This document shows positions 56,793-64,000 of a DNA stretch of 64,000 nt, in pieces (positions within the stretch are counted from its first letter, which is position 1; each line of letters starts with the position of its first letter). The position numbers were made by a program, and so were the translations under genes. Under the pieces are notes generated by a model. The model did not search any database and had not been told where the DNA came from. It worked only from the letters and a program-made list of their open reading frames with translations. This DNA is from Tubiluchus corallicola. Lineage: Eukaryota > Priapulida > Priapulimorpha > Priapulimorphida > Tubiluchidae. Location: positions 838,501-902,500 of the forward strand of contig JAQGDQ010000040.1 in NCBI GenBank assembly GCA_030141605.1. Direction: 5' to 3'.

Positions 56793-58985
56793 ATGAAAAT
56801 AGTATTAAGCATATTGCTTGTTGGGTTTGCATATAATATTTCAGCACAAACCGGCATATCAGGAAAAGTAACAGATAGCAAAAACAACCCACTGGAAGCC
56901 GCAACCATAGGTTGGCAAAGTACAAATATTGGAACAATAACCGGAGAAAAAGGAGAGTATGCATTACCAAGAAGTATTGAGAGTGATACCCTTTTTGTCA
57001 GTTCAATTGGTTATGAAACACAGAAAATTTTTGTTGATAAACACAAAAGCAGAGTAGAAATAGTACTTAGCGAGTCGTCTATAAGCCTTGATGATGTAGA
57101 AGTCACAGCACGACAGCGAGCCGAAGTAATCTCGAAAATAAACCCTGTAAAGTCGGAAGTACTATCAACTGCATCATTAGAGCGGCTGCCTTGTTGTCAT
57201 TTGGCAGCATCGTTTGAAAACACCCTTTCGGTTGATAAAACATATACCGATGCCGTGACAGGAACAGAAGAGATAAAAATGCTCGGACTGGCAGGCGTTT
57301 ATTCTCAAATTCTATCAGAAGAGGTTCCGGCTGCACGAGGGTTAAGCTCGACATTCGGACTGCACATTCCGGGAGCATTTCTCAATTCAATAGGAATTTC
57401 AAAAGGAATAGGTTCAGTAATAAGTGGATACGAAGGCATTACAGGTCAGATACAAATGTTTTTGAAACAGCAGGATAATGCCGAAAACTTTTTTGCAAAC
57501 CTTTACGCCACATCAAACGGGGGGATAGATATAAACCTCTACAAGGGCTTTGAGATTTCAGATAAGTGGAGTACAATGCTGTTTTTACACGGTTCTTCAC
57601 ATTTTTGGAAATTCGATCGTAACAATAATGGATTTATCGATGCTCCCACAGGTTTTGGAGGCAATATATCTCAAACATTCAAGTATGAAAATGAAGATCT
57701 TTACAGGCATCAGCTTGGATATAAAATCATCTACAAAGACTCCTACGGCGGACAGATGGATTTTGACAAAGATAAAGATAGAGGTACAACCAATTATTAT
57801 GGAGTAGGCATTGTAAATGAGCGTTACGAGGGATTTTCAAATCAGATGTTCAGGTTTGAAAATATTGAGAATTTAACAGCCGGAATTAAGATGAATTATG
57901 TACATTTCAAACAAAACTCATTCTTCGGGCTAACTGAGTACAACGGCACAGAAAATAACTTTAACTTATCGCTCAATATCGAAAAAGGTTGGGAAATGTT
58001 GGGGCAAAAACTCAATTTCGGTGGTAGTTTTATGTATGATGAGTACGATGAAAAACTAAGTTTGTATAACTTTGATAGGAAAGAGGTTGTGCCTGGAGTA
58101 TTTGCTGAATACACCATAAGGCCTATTGAACAATTAACATTTATAGCAGGGTTGCGAACCGATTTTCACAATATATTCGGCACATACGCAACACCACGTT
58201 TCCATTTGAAATACGATGCAGCTGAAAACACTGTTTTTCGTCTTCTTGCAGGGAAAGGCTACCGGGTGGCAAATCCTGTAATTGATAATATCGGATTGAT
58301 GGCATCTTCACGCACCTGGGAGCTTCCCAAAGATAATAATGCTTTACTGGAAGAGGCTTGGAGTTTTGGCGGAAGCATGTCCCAAACATTTACTGTTGCA
58401 GGTAAAGGCTACAATATTGAGCTGGACTATAACCGTGTGGAGTTTTTACAAAAGATGATAACTGATTTAGACACCGACCCACAAAGTGTTATGTTTTATG
58501 ATTTAGACGGACGCTCCTTTGCCGATTATGTTCAGGCACAAATATCGTTTGAGCCTATTAAGCAATTTGAAATAAAACTGGCAGGTAGATATAATAATGT
58601 AAAGGAGACCTACGGCGGAGAGTTACGAGATAAACTTTACAATCCGAAACTAAAAGCTCTTTTTGTCTTGTCGTATGCCACCGACTATTCGAAATGGCAG
58701 TTCGACGTAACAAACCAGATGATTGGCAAAGCCAGGTTGACATATATCGAAAATGCCGATTATAAGGAATATTCGCCCGCATACTATCAACTTCATTCAC
58801 AAATAACAAGGCGATTTAAGTATTTTGACATATATGTTGCAGGCGAAAACCTGACCAACTATACACAAAAAGATCCGATAATTTCAGCAGACAATCCCTT
58901 TTCAGAAGAGTTTGATGCAACGCGAATTTGGGCACCTGTTGTAGGAGTAAAAGTATCGGCAGGAATACGTTTAAAGATCAATTAA
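56793..58985 (+). CDS. TonB-dependent outer-membrane receptor, probable metal receptor
   Basis: Energised outer-membrane importer. Signal peptide (residues 1-19, ending ISAQ), a CarboxypepD_reg-like domain (ISGKVTDSKNNPLEAATIGW to about residue 95), a plug domain with LPCCHLAASFENTLSVDKTY and LLGLAGVYSQIL-type EIKMLGLAGVYSQILSEEVP, then the beta-barrel. The vicinal cysteines in the plug resemble those of receptors placed beside heavy-metal proteins. 730 residues; not SusC-like (no SusD follows). Next gene is an HMA-like protein. Confidence 0.9.
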   Translation: MKIVLSILLVGFAYNISAQTGISGKVTDSKNNPLEAATIGWQSTNIGTITGEKGEYALPRSIESDTLFVSSIGYETQKIFVDKHKSRVEIVLSESSISLDDVEVTARQRAEVISKINPVKSEVLSTASLERLPCCHLAASFENTLSVDKTYTDAVTGTEEIKMLGLAGVYSQILSEEVPAARGLSSTFGLHIPGAFLNSIGISKGIGSVISGYEGITGQIQMFLKQQDNAENFFANLYATSNGGIDINLYKGFEISDKWSTMLFLHGSSHFWKFDRNNNGFIDAPTGFGGNISQTFKYENEDLYRHQLGYKIIYKDSYGGQMDFDKDKDRGTTNYYGVGIVNERYEGFSNQMFRFENIENLTAGIKMNYVHFKQNSFFGLTEYNGTENNFNLSLNIEKGWEMLGQKLNFGGSFMYDEYDEKLSLYNFDRKEVVPGVFAEYTIRPIEQLTFIAGLRTDFHNIFGTYATPRFHLKYDAAENTVFRLLAGKGYRVANPVIDNIGLMASSRTWELPKDNNALLEEAWSFGGSMSQTFTVAGKGYNIELDYNRVEFLQKMITDLDTDPQSVMFYDLDGRSFADYVQAQISFEPIKQFEIKLAGRYNNVKETYGGELRDKLYNPKLKALFVLSYATDYSKWQFDVTNQMIGKARLTYIENADYKEYSPAYYQLHSQITRRFKYFDIYVAGENLTNYTQKDPIISADNPFSEEFDATRIWAPVVGVKVSAGIRLKIN

Positions 58986-59012
58986 ATTCAAGTATAATTT
59001 AAAACCTTAAAG

Positions 59013-59360
59013 ATGAGAAATACAATGAAAGTTATTGCCATACTTATTGGCATAGTAGTCGGACAAAGTGTTTTTGCTCAAAGCAAAGTAGAAGTAGTAG
59101 AGATAAAAACGTCTGCAATAAACGAGAAGTCTAAAGAGATAGTTAAAGAGGCGCTTGCTTTTGAGAAAGGAGTAAAAAAAGCTATGTTTAAGGAAGAGTC
59201 ATCGGTGCTTGTTTGTGAGTACATTGCCAAACGTACAACTCCCGAAAAAATCAGAAAATCGATTTCAAAAGCAGGATTTGATGCAGACAATGTAAAGGCA
59301 GATCCCAAAGCAGTAAAACGATTGCCCGCAGAGTGTAAGAGTTCGTGCTGCCCGAAGTAG
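59013..59360 (+). CDS. Periplasmic HMA-like metal-binding protein
   Basis: 115 residues with signal peptide (IAILIGIVVGQSVFAQ). The fold pattern of a heavy-metal-associated domain is visible (VEVVEIKTSAINEKSKEIVK; SVLVCEYIAKRTTPEKIRKS; ISKAGFDADNV). The canonical CxxC loop is lost, but a cluster at the C-terminus (ECKSSCCPK) can bind metal. 27 bases after the TonB receptor, so they act together, probably in copper or similar metal uptake or sensing (inference). Confidence 0.75.
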   Translation: MRNTMKVIAILIGIVVGQSVFAQSKVEVVEIKTSAINEKSKEIVKEALAFEKGVKKAMFKEESSVLVCEYIAKRTTPEKIRKSISKAGFDADNVKADPKAVKRLPAECKSSCCPK

Positions 59361-59853
59361 AAACCAGAACCCTCTGCCTAATTATCAGGGTGGAGGGCTT
59401 TTATATATTAGGGTTTTGTCAAAAGTGAATGATTAATTAGTCGCCTTTTAAGAATTAATCTGTAAACTTTTTTAGGGCAGGTCATTAAGGGTAGTCTTTT
59501 TTTTGCTGTTTTTCTGTTAAGAGTTTCAAGGATAATCTTTTATGTTTCGCAGAGCTTGTGAGGTTCATCTGGTTTTGTTTTGGCGATTTTCCTATCATAA
59601 TCTGCAAGGTTTTGCACGGAAGTTATAATAGTCCTTGCAATTTAGGACACTATAATTTGTCAAGTTTTCAGCTTTATGTCATTGGTGTTAAGTAGATTAA
59701 GCTTAACTGGGAAGTGGTTATATAAAGTACGCACTTGTATAGCAGATAGATCCCTATCTCACCTTACCTAATGGCATCAGGATTTCCCCACTTCAAAAAA
59801 CAAAATAAACTTATAGCGTAGCATCAAACATTCTCGTTACACAAGGGGAGGGG
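59361..59853. other. Intergenic gap with dispersed repeat copy 2
   Basis: Between two convergent genes. The repeat at 59505-59707 is the only feature; the remainder is AT-rich without a clear terminator. Confidence 0.4.
59505..59707. repeat. Dispersed ~200-bp repeat, copy 2
   Basis: Matches 46128-46329 in the same orientation. Small insertions and an in-frame stop (QGLL, stop, LPCKTLQ on the minus strand) show that any coding content is broken in this copy. Confidence 0.75.
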
Positions 59854-61965
59854 CTATTTCTTTTTTTCTTTTGGGTACTCAACTCTCACGTGATAGATGC
59901 TAAAAAGTTTATTAAGGAATATGTTTTTCAGGTTTGATATATCTTGAAAGGTGATAGGCGCATGTGCAAGTTGACCGTCTTTTATTTTTGATTCAAAGAT
60001 GTTGTCTATAAGAGTTTTCAGTGATTCTTTGTTTTTTTCTTTTAGGCTTCGCGAAGCGGCTTCTACGCTGTCGGCAAGCATCATAACGGCGGTTTCTTTG
60101 GTTGTGGGGATTGGCCCTGGATATGTAAAAACTTCTTCCGGGATTTTTTCACCAGAATTCTTTTTTTGCGACATAAGATAGAAGTATCCGGTTTTTGTTG
60201 TGCCGTGGTGTGTTCGGATAAAGTCAATTATTTGCTCTGGAATTTTATTTTTTTGAGCCAGTTTTACTCCTTCATTGACATGGCCGGTAATTATTCTTGC
60301 GCTTTCTTCGAAAGGCAATCCGTCGTGAGGGTTCATGTCTCCGGATTGGTTTTCAGTGAAGAAGTGTGGCGTTTTGGTTTTTCCAATATCGTGATACATA
60401 GCTCCGGCACGCACTAATAGGGAGTTTCCTCCAAGTTTGGTTATGGCATCTTCGGCAATGTTGGCTACCTGGATAGAGTGCTGGAATGTTCCGGGTGCAG
60501 ATTCGGCCAGTTTACGGAGCAGCTTCTGGTTTGAGTATGAAAGTTCAATAAGTGTTACATCAGATACGAATCCGAATGATTTTTCAAAGATGTAGACTAA
60601 TAGGTATGTTATAAGAGTAAGTACTGAGTTGCCGAGGAACCAGCTCATGTGTATCCACTCTATGTTTTTAAAGCTGCCTTCCTGTATTAGTGATAGGCTT
60701 ATGTATGTAGTGGAGTATGTTAGAAAGATTAATAGCGAAGTGATGGCCAGTTGCCCACGTCTTTGCATGCTTGCGTGGCTTATCACAGCTATGCTTCCTG
60801 CAAAGAACTGTAGTAGGGCAAATTCATATCCATTTGGCACCATAAAACCCACTATAAGGGCGGTAACGGTGTTTGTAAATATTGCAAGTCTGGTGTCAAA
60901 GAATGTACGCATTAGAAGTGCCAGCATGCTAAATGGCACCAGGTGTACGTGCAGCGTATTTGTGTTGTGTATAATACGGCAAAGAAAGATCATAGCTACC
61001 ATTGTGAAGGTAATAAAGGTGATATTTCTTTTTGATCGTACTATGTCTCTTCTTGTGTTAAACAGAAATAGAAAGAATACTATAAGTAGTATGAAAGTAA
61101 AGAGTGCTTTTCCAATTGCTACTATATAATAGTTTCCGGAATTACCGTATCCTTTTTCAAATGTAGCGCGTAGCGATTCAAGTAGTTGATTGGTTTTTGG
61201 GGATACCAAGTCCCCTTTTGAAACAATGCGCTCTCCTTCCTGTATCATTCCCCTGGTGTATGATATTTTCTCAAGTTGGGAGGCTATTTCCCGCTCAGTT
61301 GTTTCTTTATCGTAGAAGAGGTTGGCCTTTAGAATATTTTCTGAGTTTAGCCTGCTTAGTACGCTTTCCCACCCGGGGTTATCATTCACAATATTCTGCA
61401 TCTGTTTGGATATGTGTGTGTATGCAGATTTTAAGGAGTATATGTCATCTGTTTTAATGTATTGGCCTATGTTGTCTTTTAGTACAACCAGTATGTCTCT
61501 ATTTGCAAGTTCCGGGTATCCTGAAACGCTTTGCTCCAGTACTCCTTTGTTAAATATTTCTGAGAAGGTAGGGATTATCTCTTTTTCTATTTCTGTCGCC
61601 TTGTTTTGTGTTATTAAGTATTTCCCTTTTTCTCCGAATTCCTCTCTTACTGCATTGTGAATATTTTTCTTTAATTTTAGTAACTGGCTGTGCCCTATTG
61701 AGTCGTTAAGTTCAAAGTATGGGGGAATGGATTTTAAGATGGAGTCTTCTTCATTTTTAATTTCATTGTCTGTTCTGAGGATGGCAAAGTCGAATGGGGC
61801 GATCAGTGTTTCATGCATCCACGGGCGCCCTTTTTGAAATTCGTATCCAAACCGAAATGCATCAGGTATGGCAAGGTATATTAGAAATGAGGCTACAATA
61901 AATAGTAGTATAAGGTAGGCGTTGTGCCATATGTTTTTTTTTCTTTTGATATTGTCAGTACTCAT
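59854..61965 (-). CDS. 7TM-HD phosphodiesterase, PgpH type (c-di-AMP hydrolase)
   Basis: Integral membrane enzyme: TM1 near residues 16-31, extracytoplasmic 7TMR-HDED domain (about 40-270), seven helices (about 280-470), and a cytoplasmic HD domain from about 480 with the signature MYHDIGKTKTPHFFTENQSG, then HVNEGVKLAQKNKIPEQIID, THHGTTKTGYF and LADSVEAASRSL. Family members of this exact layout (PgpH) cleave cyclic di-AMP. 703 residues. It is divergent from the cell-wall peptidase gene at 62079, which fits the link of c-di-AMP to wall and osmotic control (inference). Confidence 0.88.
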   Translation of the reverse strand: MSTDNIKRKKNIWHNAYLILLFIVASFLIYLAIPDAFRFGYEFQKGRPWMHETLIAPFDFAILRTDNEIKNEEDSILKSIPPYFELNDSIGHSQLLKLKKNIHNAVREEFGEKGKYLITQNKATEIEKEIIPTFSEIFNKGVLEQSVSGYPELANRDILVVLKDNIGQYIKTDDIYSLKSAYTHISKQMQNIVNDNPGWESVLSRLNSENILKANLFYDKETTEREIASQLEKISYTRGMIQEGERIVSKGDLVSPKTNQLLESLRATFEKGYGNSGNYYIVAIGKALFTFILLIVFFLFLFNTRRDIVRSKRNITFITFTMVAMIFLCRIIHNTNTLHVHLVPFSMLALLMRTFFDTRLAIFTNTVTALIVGFMVPNGYEFALLQFFAGSIAVISHASMQRRGQLAITSLLIFLTYSTTYISLSLIQEGSFKNIEWIHMSWFLGNSVLTLITYLLVYIFEKSFGFVSDVTLIELSYSNQKLLRKLAESAPGTFQHSIQVANIAEDAITKLGGNSLLVRAGAMYHDIGKTKTPHFFTENQSGDMNPHDGLPFEESARIITGHVNEGVKLAQKNKIPEQIIDFIRTHHGTTKTGYFYLMSQKKNSGEKIPEEVFTYPGPIPTTKETAVMMLADSVEAASRSLKEKNKESLKTLIDNIFESKIKDGQLAHAPITFQDISNLKNIFLNKLFSIYHVRVEYPKEKKK

Positions 61966-62019
61966 AATTTTTTAGCTTCTGGTATTATGGTTTTATGAAA
62001 AAGACAAGATAAAAATTTA

Positions 62020-62027
62020 TATATTTG
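62020..62027 (+). promoter_or_regulatory. -7 box before the NlpC/P60 gene
   Basis: TATATTTG, a perfect TAnnTTTG match, 51 bases before the ATG; the upstream box is not clear. Confidence 0.45.
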
Positions 62028-62078
62028 ATTCCTTGTGCATCTATCTAGGCCTTTAGCCCAAAAGTAATAATTATTTTG

Positions 62079-62873
62079 ATGAGATACGGAGTTTCCTGTA
62101 TTAGTGTTGTTCCAGTGCGTGCCACTCCTGATGAGAAGGGGGAGATGTGTACGCAGATACTATTTGGTGAGAAGTATAGGGTTATAGAGGAGGCGGGATT
62201 GTGGGGCAGAGTGAGACTTGATCTTGATGGTTATGAGGGGTGGGTAGATAAAAAAATGCTTAATGTGGTGGGAGAGAGGGAGTATAGTGGTGTTGAGGAT
62301 AGTAATAGTGTTGTTACCACGGAGATGTTTAGTACAGTAAGGCCTGTAAACGGAGACAGGGGTTTCCCTGTTGTGGCAGGAAGTACTTTACCGCACTATG
62401 ATGTCGTAGATAGGGTATTCAGGATAGGGGCAGATGTTTACAGTTTAGAGGGGGATGGCGGAGTGGAGAGGTCAGGCAAGAAGGGTGCTGAGTCAGTTAT
62501 TGGTAATGCTGCAAAGTATTACAATGCTCCTTATTTGTGGGGAGGGAGGTCTCCTGTTGGCATTGATTGTTCCGGTCTTACGCAGATTTTGTATAAGATG
62601 GCTGGTGTATCACTACCAAGAGATGCGTCCCAGCAGGTTGTAACGGGTGAGCGCGTAGAGTTTGTAGGGGATGCTCTTCCTGGTGATCTGGCTTTTTTTA
62701 GTAATGACAAGGGGGAGATTGTCCATGTTGGCATTATGCGAGATAAAGACAGTATTATTCATTCATCGGGGAGAGTACGGGTTGACAGAGTGAGCCAGCG
62801 TGGTATTATAGATGTTAATACAGGGGAGTATACTCATAAGATGAGTGAGGTGCGCAGGGTGTTATTGTCGTGA
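62079..62873 (+). CDS. NlpC/P60 cell-wall endopeptidase with SH3b domains
   Basis: Cleaves peptide stems of peptidoglycan (gamma-D-Glu-diaminopimelate type in the family). N-terminal SH3b domain (VRATPDEKGEMCTQILFGEK; GLWGRVRLDLDGYEGWVDK), a second SH3-like region (near 90-125), then the NlpC/P60 domain with nucleophile Cys164 in GIDCSGLTQI and histidine in IVHVGIM. YLWGGRSPVGIDCS is typical. I use ATG 62079 rather than the TTG just before it. 264 residues, no signal peptide visible at this start. Confidence 0.9.
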   Translation: MRYGVSCISVVPVRATPDEKGEMCTQILFGEKYRVIEEAGLWGRVRLDLDGYEGWVDKKMLNVVGEREYSGVEDSNSVVTTEMFSTVRPVNGDRGFPVVAGSTLPHYDVVDRVFRIGADVYSLEGDGGVERSGKKGAESVIGNAAKYYNAPYLWGGRSPVGIDCSGLTQILYKMAGVSLPRDASQQVVTGERVEFVGDALPGDLAFFSNDKGEIVHVGIMRDKDSIIHSSGRVRVDRVSQRGIIDVNTGEYTHKMSEVRRVLLS

Positions 62874-62935
62874 TACATAGGTTTTTAGAGTTTTTATGTG
62901 GTTTGTGACTAAATGCAATAAAAATTATTTTACTA

Positions 62936-64000
62936 ATGAAAAAATTACATTTACTGATTGTTATTTCTGTTTTTTCGGTGTCTTGCTTTGCGAGTGACGG
63001 AGGTTGGGTTAGTTTGTTTAATGGAAAGAATTTGAAGGGGTGGAAGCGCTTGAACGGGGATGCTGAGTTTGTTGTTAAAGATGGTGAGCTTGTGGGTATT
63101 AGCAAGACGGGTACGCCCAATACGTTTCTTGCTACCAAGAAGGTGTATGGCGATTTTATCCTTGAGTATGAGATGATAATGGAGGAGGGCCTTAATTCGG
63201 GCGTTCAGATCCGTAGCTTAAGTAAGAAGGATTATAATAATGGCCTGGTGCATGGTTACCAGGTTGAGTGTGATGATTCTGAGCGAGCATGGACGGCCGG
63301 TATTTATGATGAAGGGCGCCGAGGGTGGCTCTATCCTCTTGAGTATAATCGTGATGCAAAGAAGGTGTATAAGCGTGGGGAGTGGAACAGTTTTAGGGTT
63401 GAGGCTGTTGGGAATTCGATACGCACATGGATGAATGGTATTCCCTGCGCAAATCTTGTTGATGATATGACAGCAGAGGGGTTTATTGCCCTTCAGGTTC
63501 ATGGTATTGGCAAGAATGAAGAGAAGTCTGGTAGAACTATCCGTTGGAGAAATATACGTATTAAGACTGATAACCTGGAAGGTAGCAGGAGGGTTATGGA
63601 CAGCGGAGTGAGAGAGGTTAGTTATCTTAATAATACATTAACGGAGAGAGAGAGGAGGGATGGCTGGAAGTTGCTATGGGATGGTAAAACGACAGATGGG
63701 TGGCGTAAAGTATCTTCTGAAGATTTTCCCGACAAGGGGTGGGCATTAGAGGACGGGGTGTTGGTTGTTAATCCTACGGAGCTGAAAGAGGAGCGCGGTG
63801 GGGATATAGTTACAAGGAGAAAGTACAAGAGTTTTATCCTGGAGTTTGATTTTAAGTTCACTAAAGGCGCAAATAGCGGCATTAAGTATTTTGTACAGGC
63901 AGATCTTGACGAGGGGGGTATACGTTCGGGTATTGGCTGTGAGTATCAGGTTATTGATGATAAGAATCATTCCGATGCTTCTAAAGGGAAGATAGCAGGT
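62936..64000 (+). CDS. DUF1080 (3-keto-disaccharide hydrolase-like) protein, runs off the window
   Basis: Open from ATG 62936 to the end of the window (355 codons seen). Signal peptide [18 protein letters not shown] with a possible lipobox (SVSC). Two DUF1080 laminin-G-like domains in tandem: [16 protein letters not shown] to about residue 195, and [20 protein letters not shown] onwards, each with the NSGVQIRS / NSGIKYFV motif. Members act on 3-keto-glycosides or bind carbohydrate in the periplasm. The C-terminal end lies outside. Confidence 0.88.
   Translation, partial: MKKLHLLIVISVFSVSCFASDGGWVSLFNGKNLKGWKRLNGDAEFVVKDGELVGISKTGTPNTFLATKKVYGDFILEYEMIMEEGLNSGVQIRSLSKKDYNNGLVHGYQVECDDSERAWTAGIYDEGRRGWLYPLEYNRDAKKVYKRGEWNSFRVEAVGNSIRTWMNGIPCANLVDDMTAEGFIALQVHGIGKNEEKSGRTIRWRNIRIKTDNLEGSRRVMDSGVREVSYLNNTLTERERRDGWKLLWDGKTTDGWRKVSSEDFPDKGWALEDGVLVVNPTELKEERGGDIVTRRKYKSFILEFDFKFTKGANSGIKYFVQADLDEGGIRSGIGCEYQVIDDKNHSDASKGKIAG

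Noticed and set aside
56793-58985. SusC-type glycan receptor
   Set aside because: No SusD gene follows, length 730 is short for SusC, and neighbours are cysteine-rich metal-type proteins.
60629-61129. 166-codon plus frame opposite the 7TM-HD gene
   Set aside because: Shadow of the membrane domain of the phosphodiesterase gene.

Overview
The window is a chromosomal segment of a Bacteroidota bacterium, probably of the order Bacteroidales/Marinilabiliales. Support comes from -7 boxes of the TAnnTTTG type with a TTG-like box about 20 bases upstream, the near absence of Shine-Dalgarno sequences, a three-domain IspG of 618 residues, zinc-free L36 and S14, a DUF2851 protein, and a TonB-dependent receptor with a CarboxypepD_reg-like domain. 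No genus can be named from what is visible.

Layout. 1-1.4 kb: the C-terminal part of an IS4-family transposase (it runs in from the left edge) beside a membrane protein that may have lost its 5' end. 1.9-4.0 kb: sucCD. 4.5-6.3 kb: ispG (minus strand). 6.9-24.8 kb: one co-directional str-S10-spc-alpha cluster, rpsL to rplQ, 32 genes including fusA, secY, infA, the short rpmJ and rpoA. It has no tuf and no map. L17 carries a tail of nine 15-residue repeats. 25.7-31.7 kb: citrate synthase, a UbiD-family decarboxylase, DUF2851 and a TrkA-type potassium channel. Then come a radical SAM enzyme (minus), a bifunctional nuclease, thyA, folA, a C69 peptidase, rplS and tRNA-Pro(CGG).

Accessory region, 38.3-46.5 kb. 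A perfect 19-bp-stem hairpin overlaps the 3' end of tRNA-Pro. A 38-bp stretch of it recurs in inverted orientation 5.2 kb downstream. The interval between looks like a decayed island. It holds a Cro/CI regulator and a helical partner, the N-terminus of a type III DNA methyltransferase cut off by an IS256 end fragment, a membrane-anchored helical protein, an IS3-family element, a 21-bp degenerate repeat, a 132-bp nested palindrome and GC-richer non-coding DNA. Beyond it lie a GLUG-repeat adhesin remnant and a pair of unrecognised genes.

46.5-55.9 kb (minus strand): the most interesting locus. Six tightly packed genes read in this order: a 54-residue secreted acidic peptide with two cysteines (too short to be called automatically), an attenuator-like hairpin, a beta-propeller lipoprotein, a membrane-anchored CxxC thioredoxin-fold protein, a periplasmic adaptor, and two different RND permeases. 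I read it as a candidate peptide maturation/export or sensing system. 56.3-59.4 kb: a probable metal-uptake set (10-Cys secreted protein, TonB receptor, HMA-like protein). 59.9-64 kb: a PgpH-type 7TM-HD phosphodiesterase, an NlpC/P60 peptidase and the start of a DUF1080 protein. Several insertion sequences, truncated genes and a dispersed ~200-bp repeat suggest a genome under active rearrangement.
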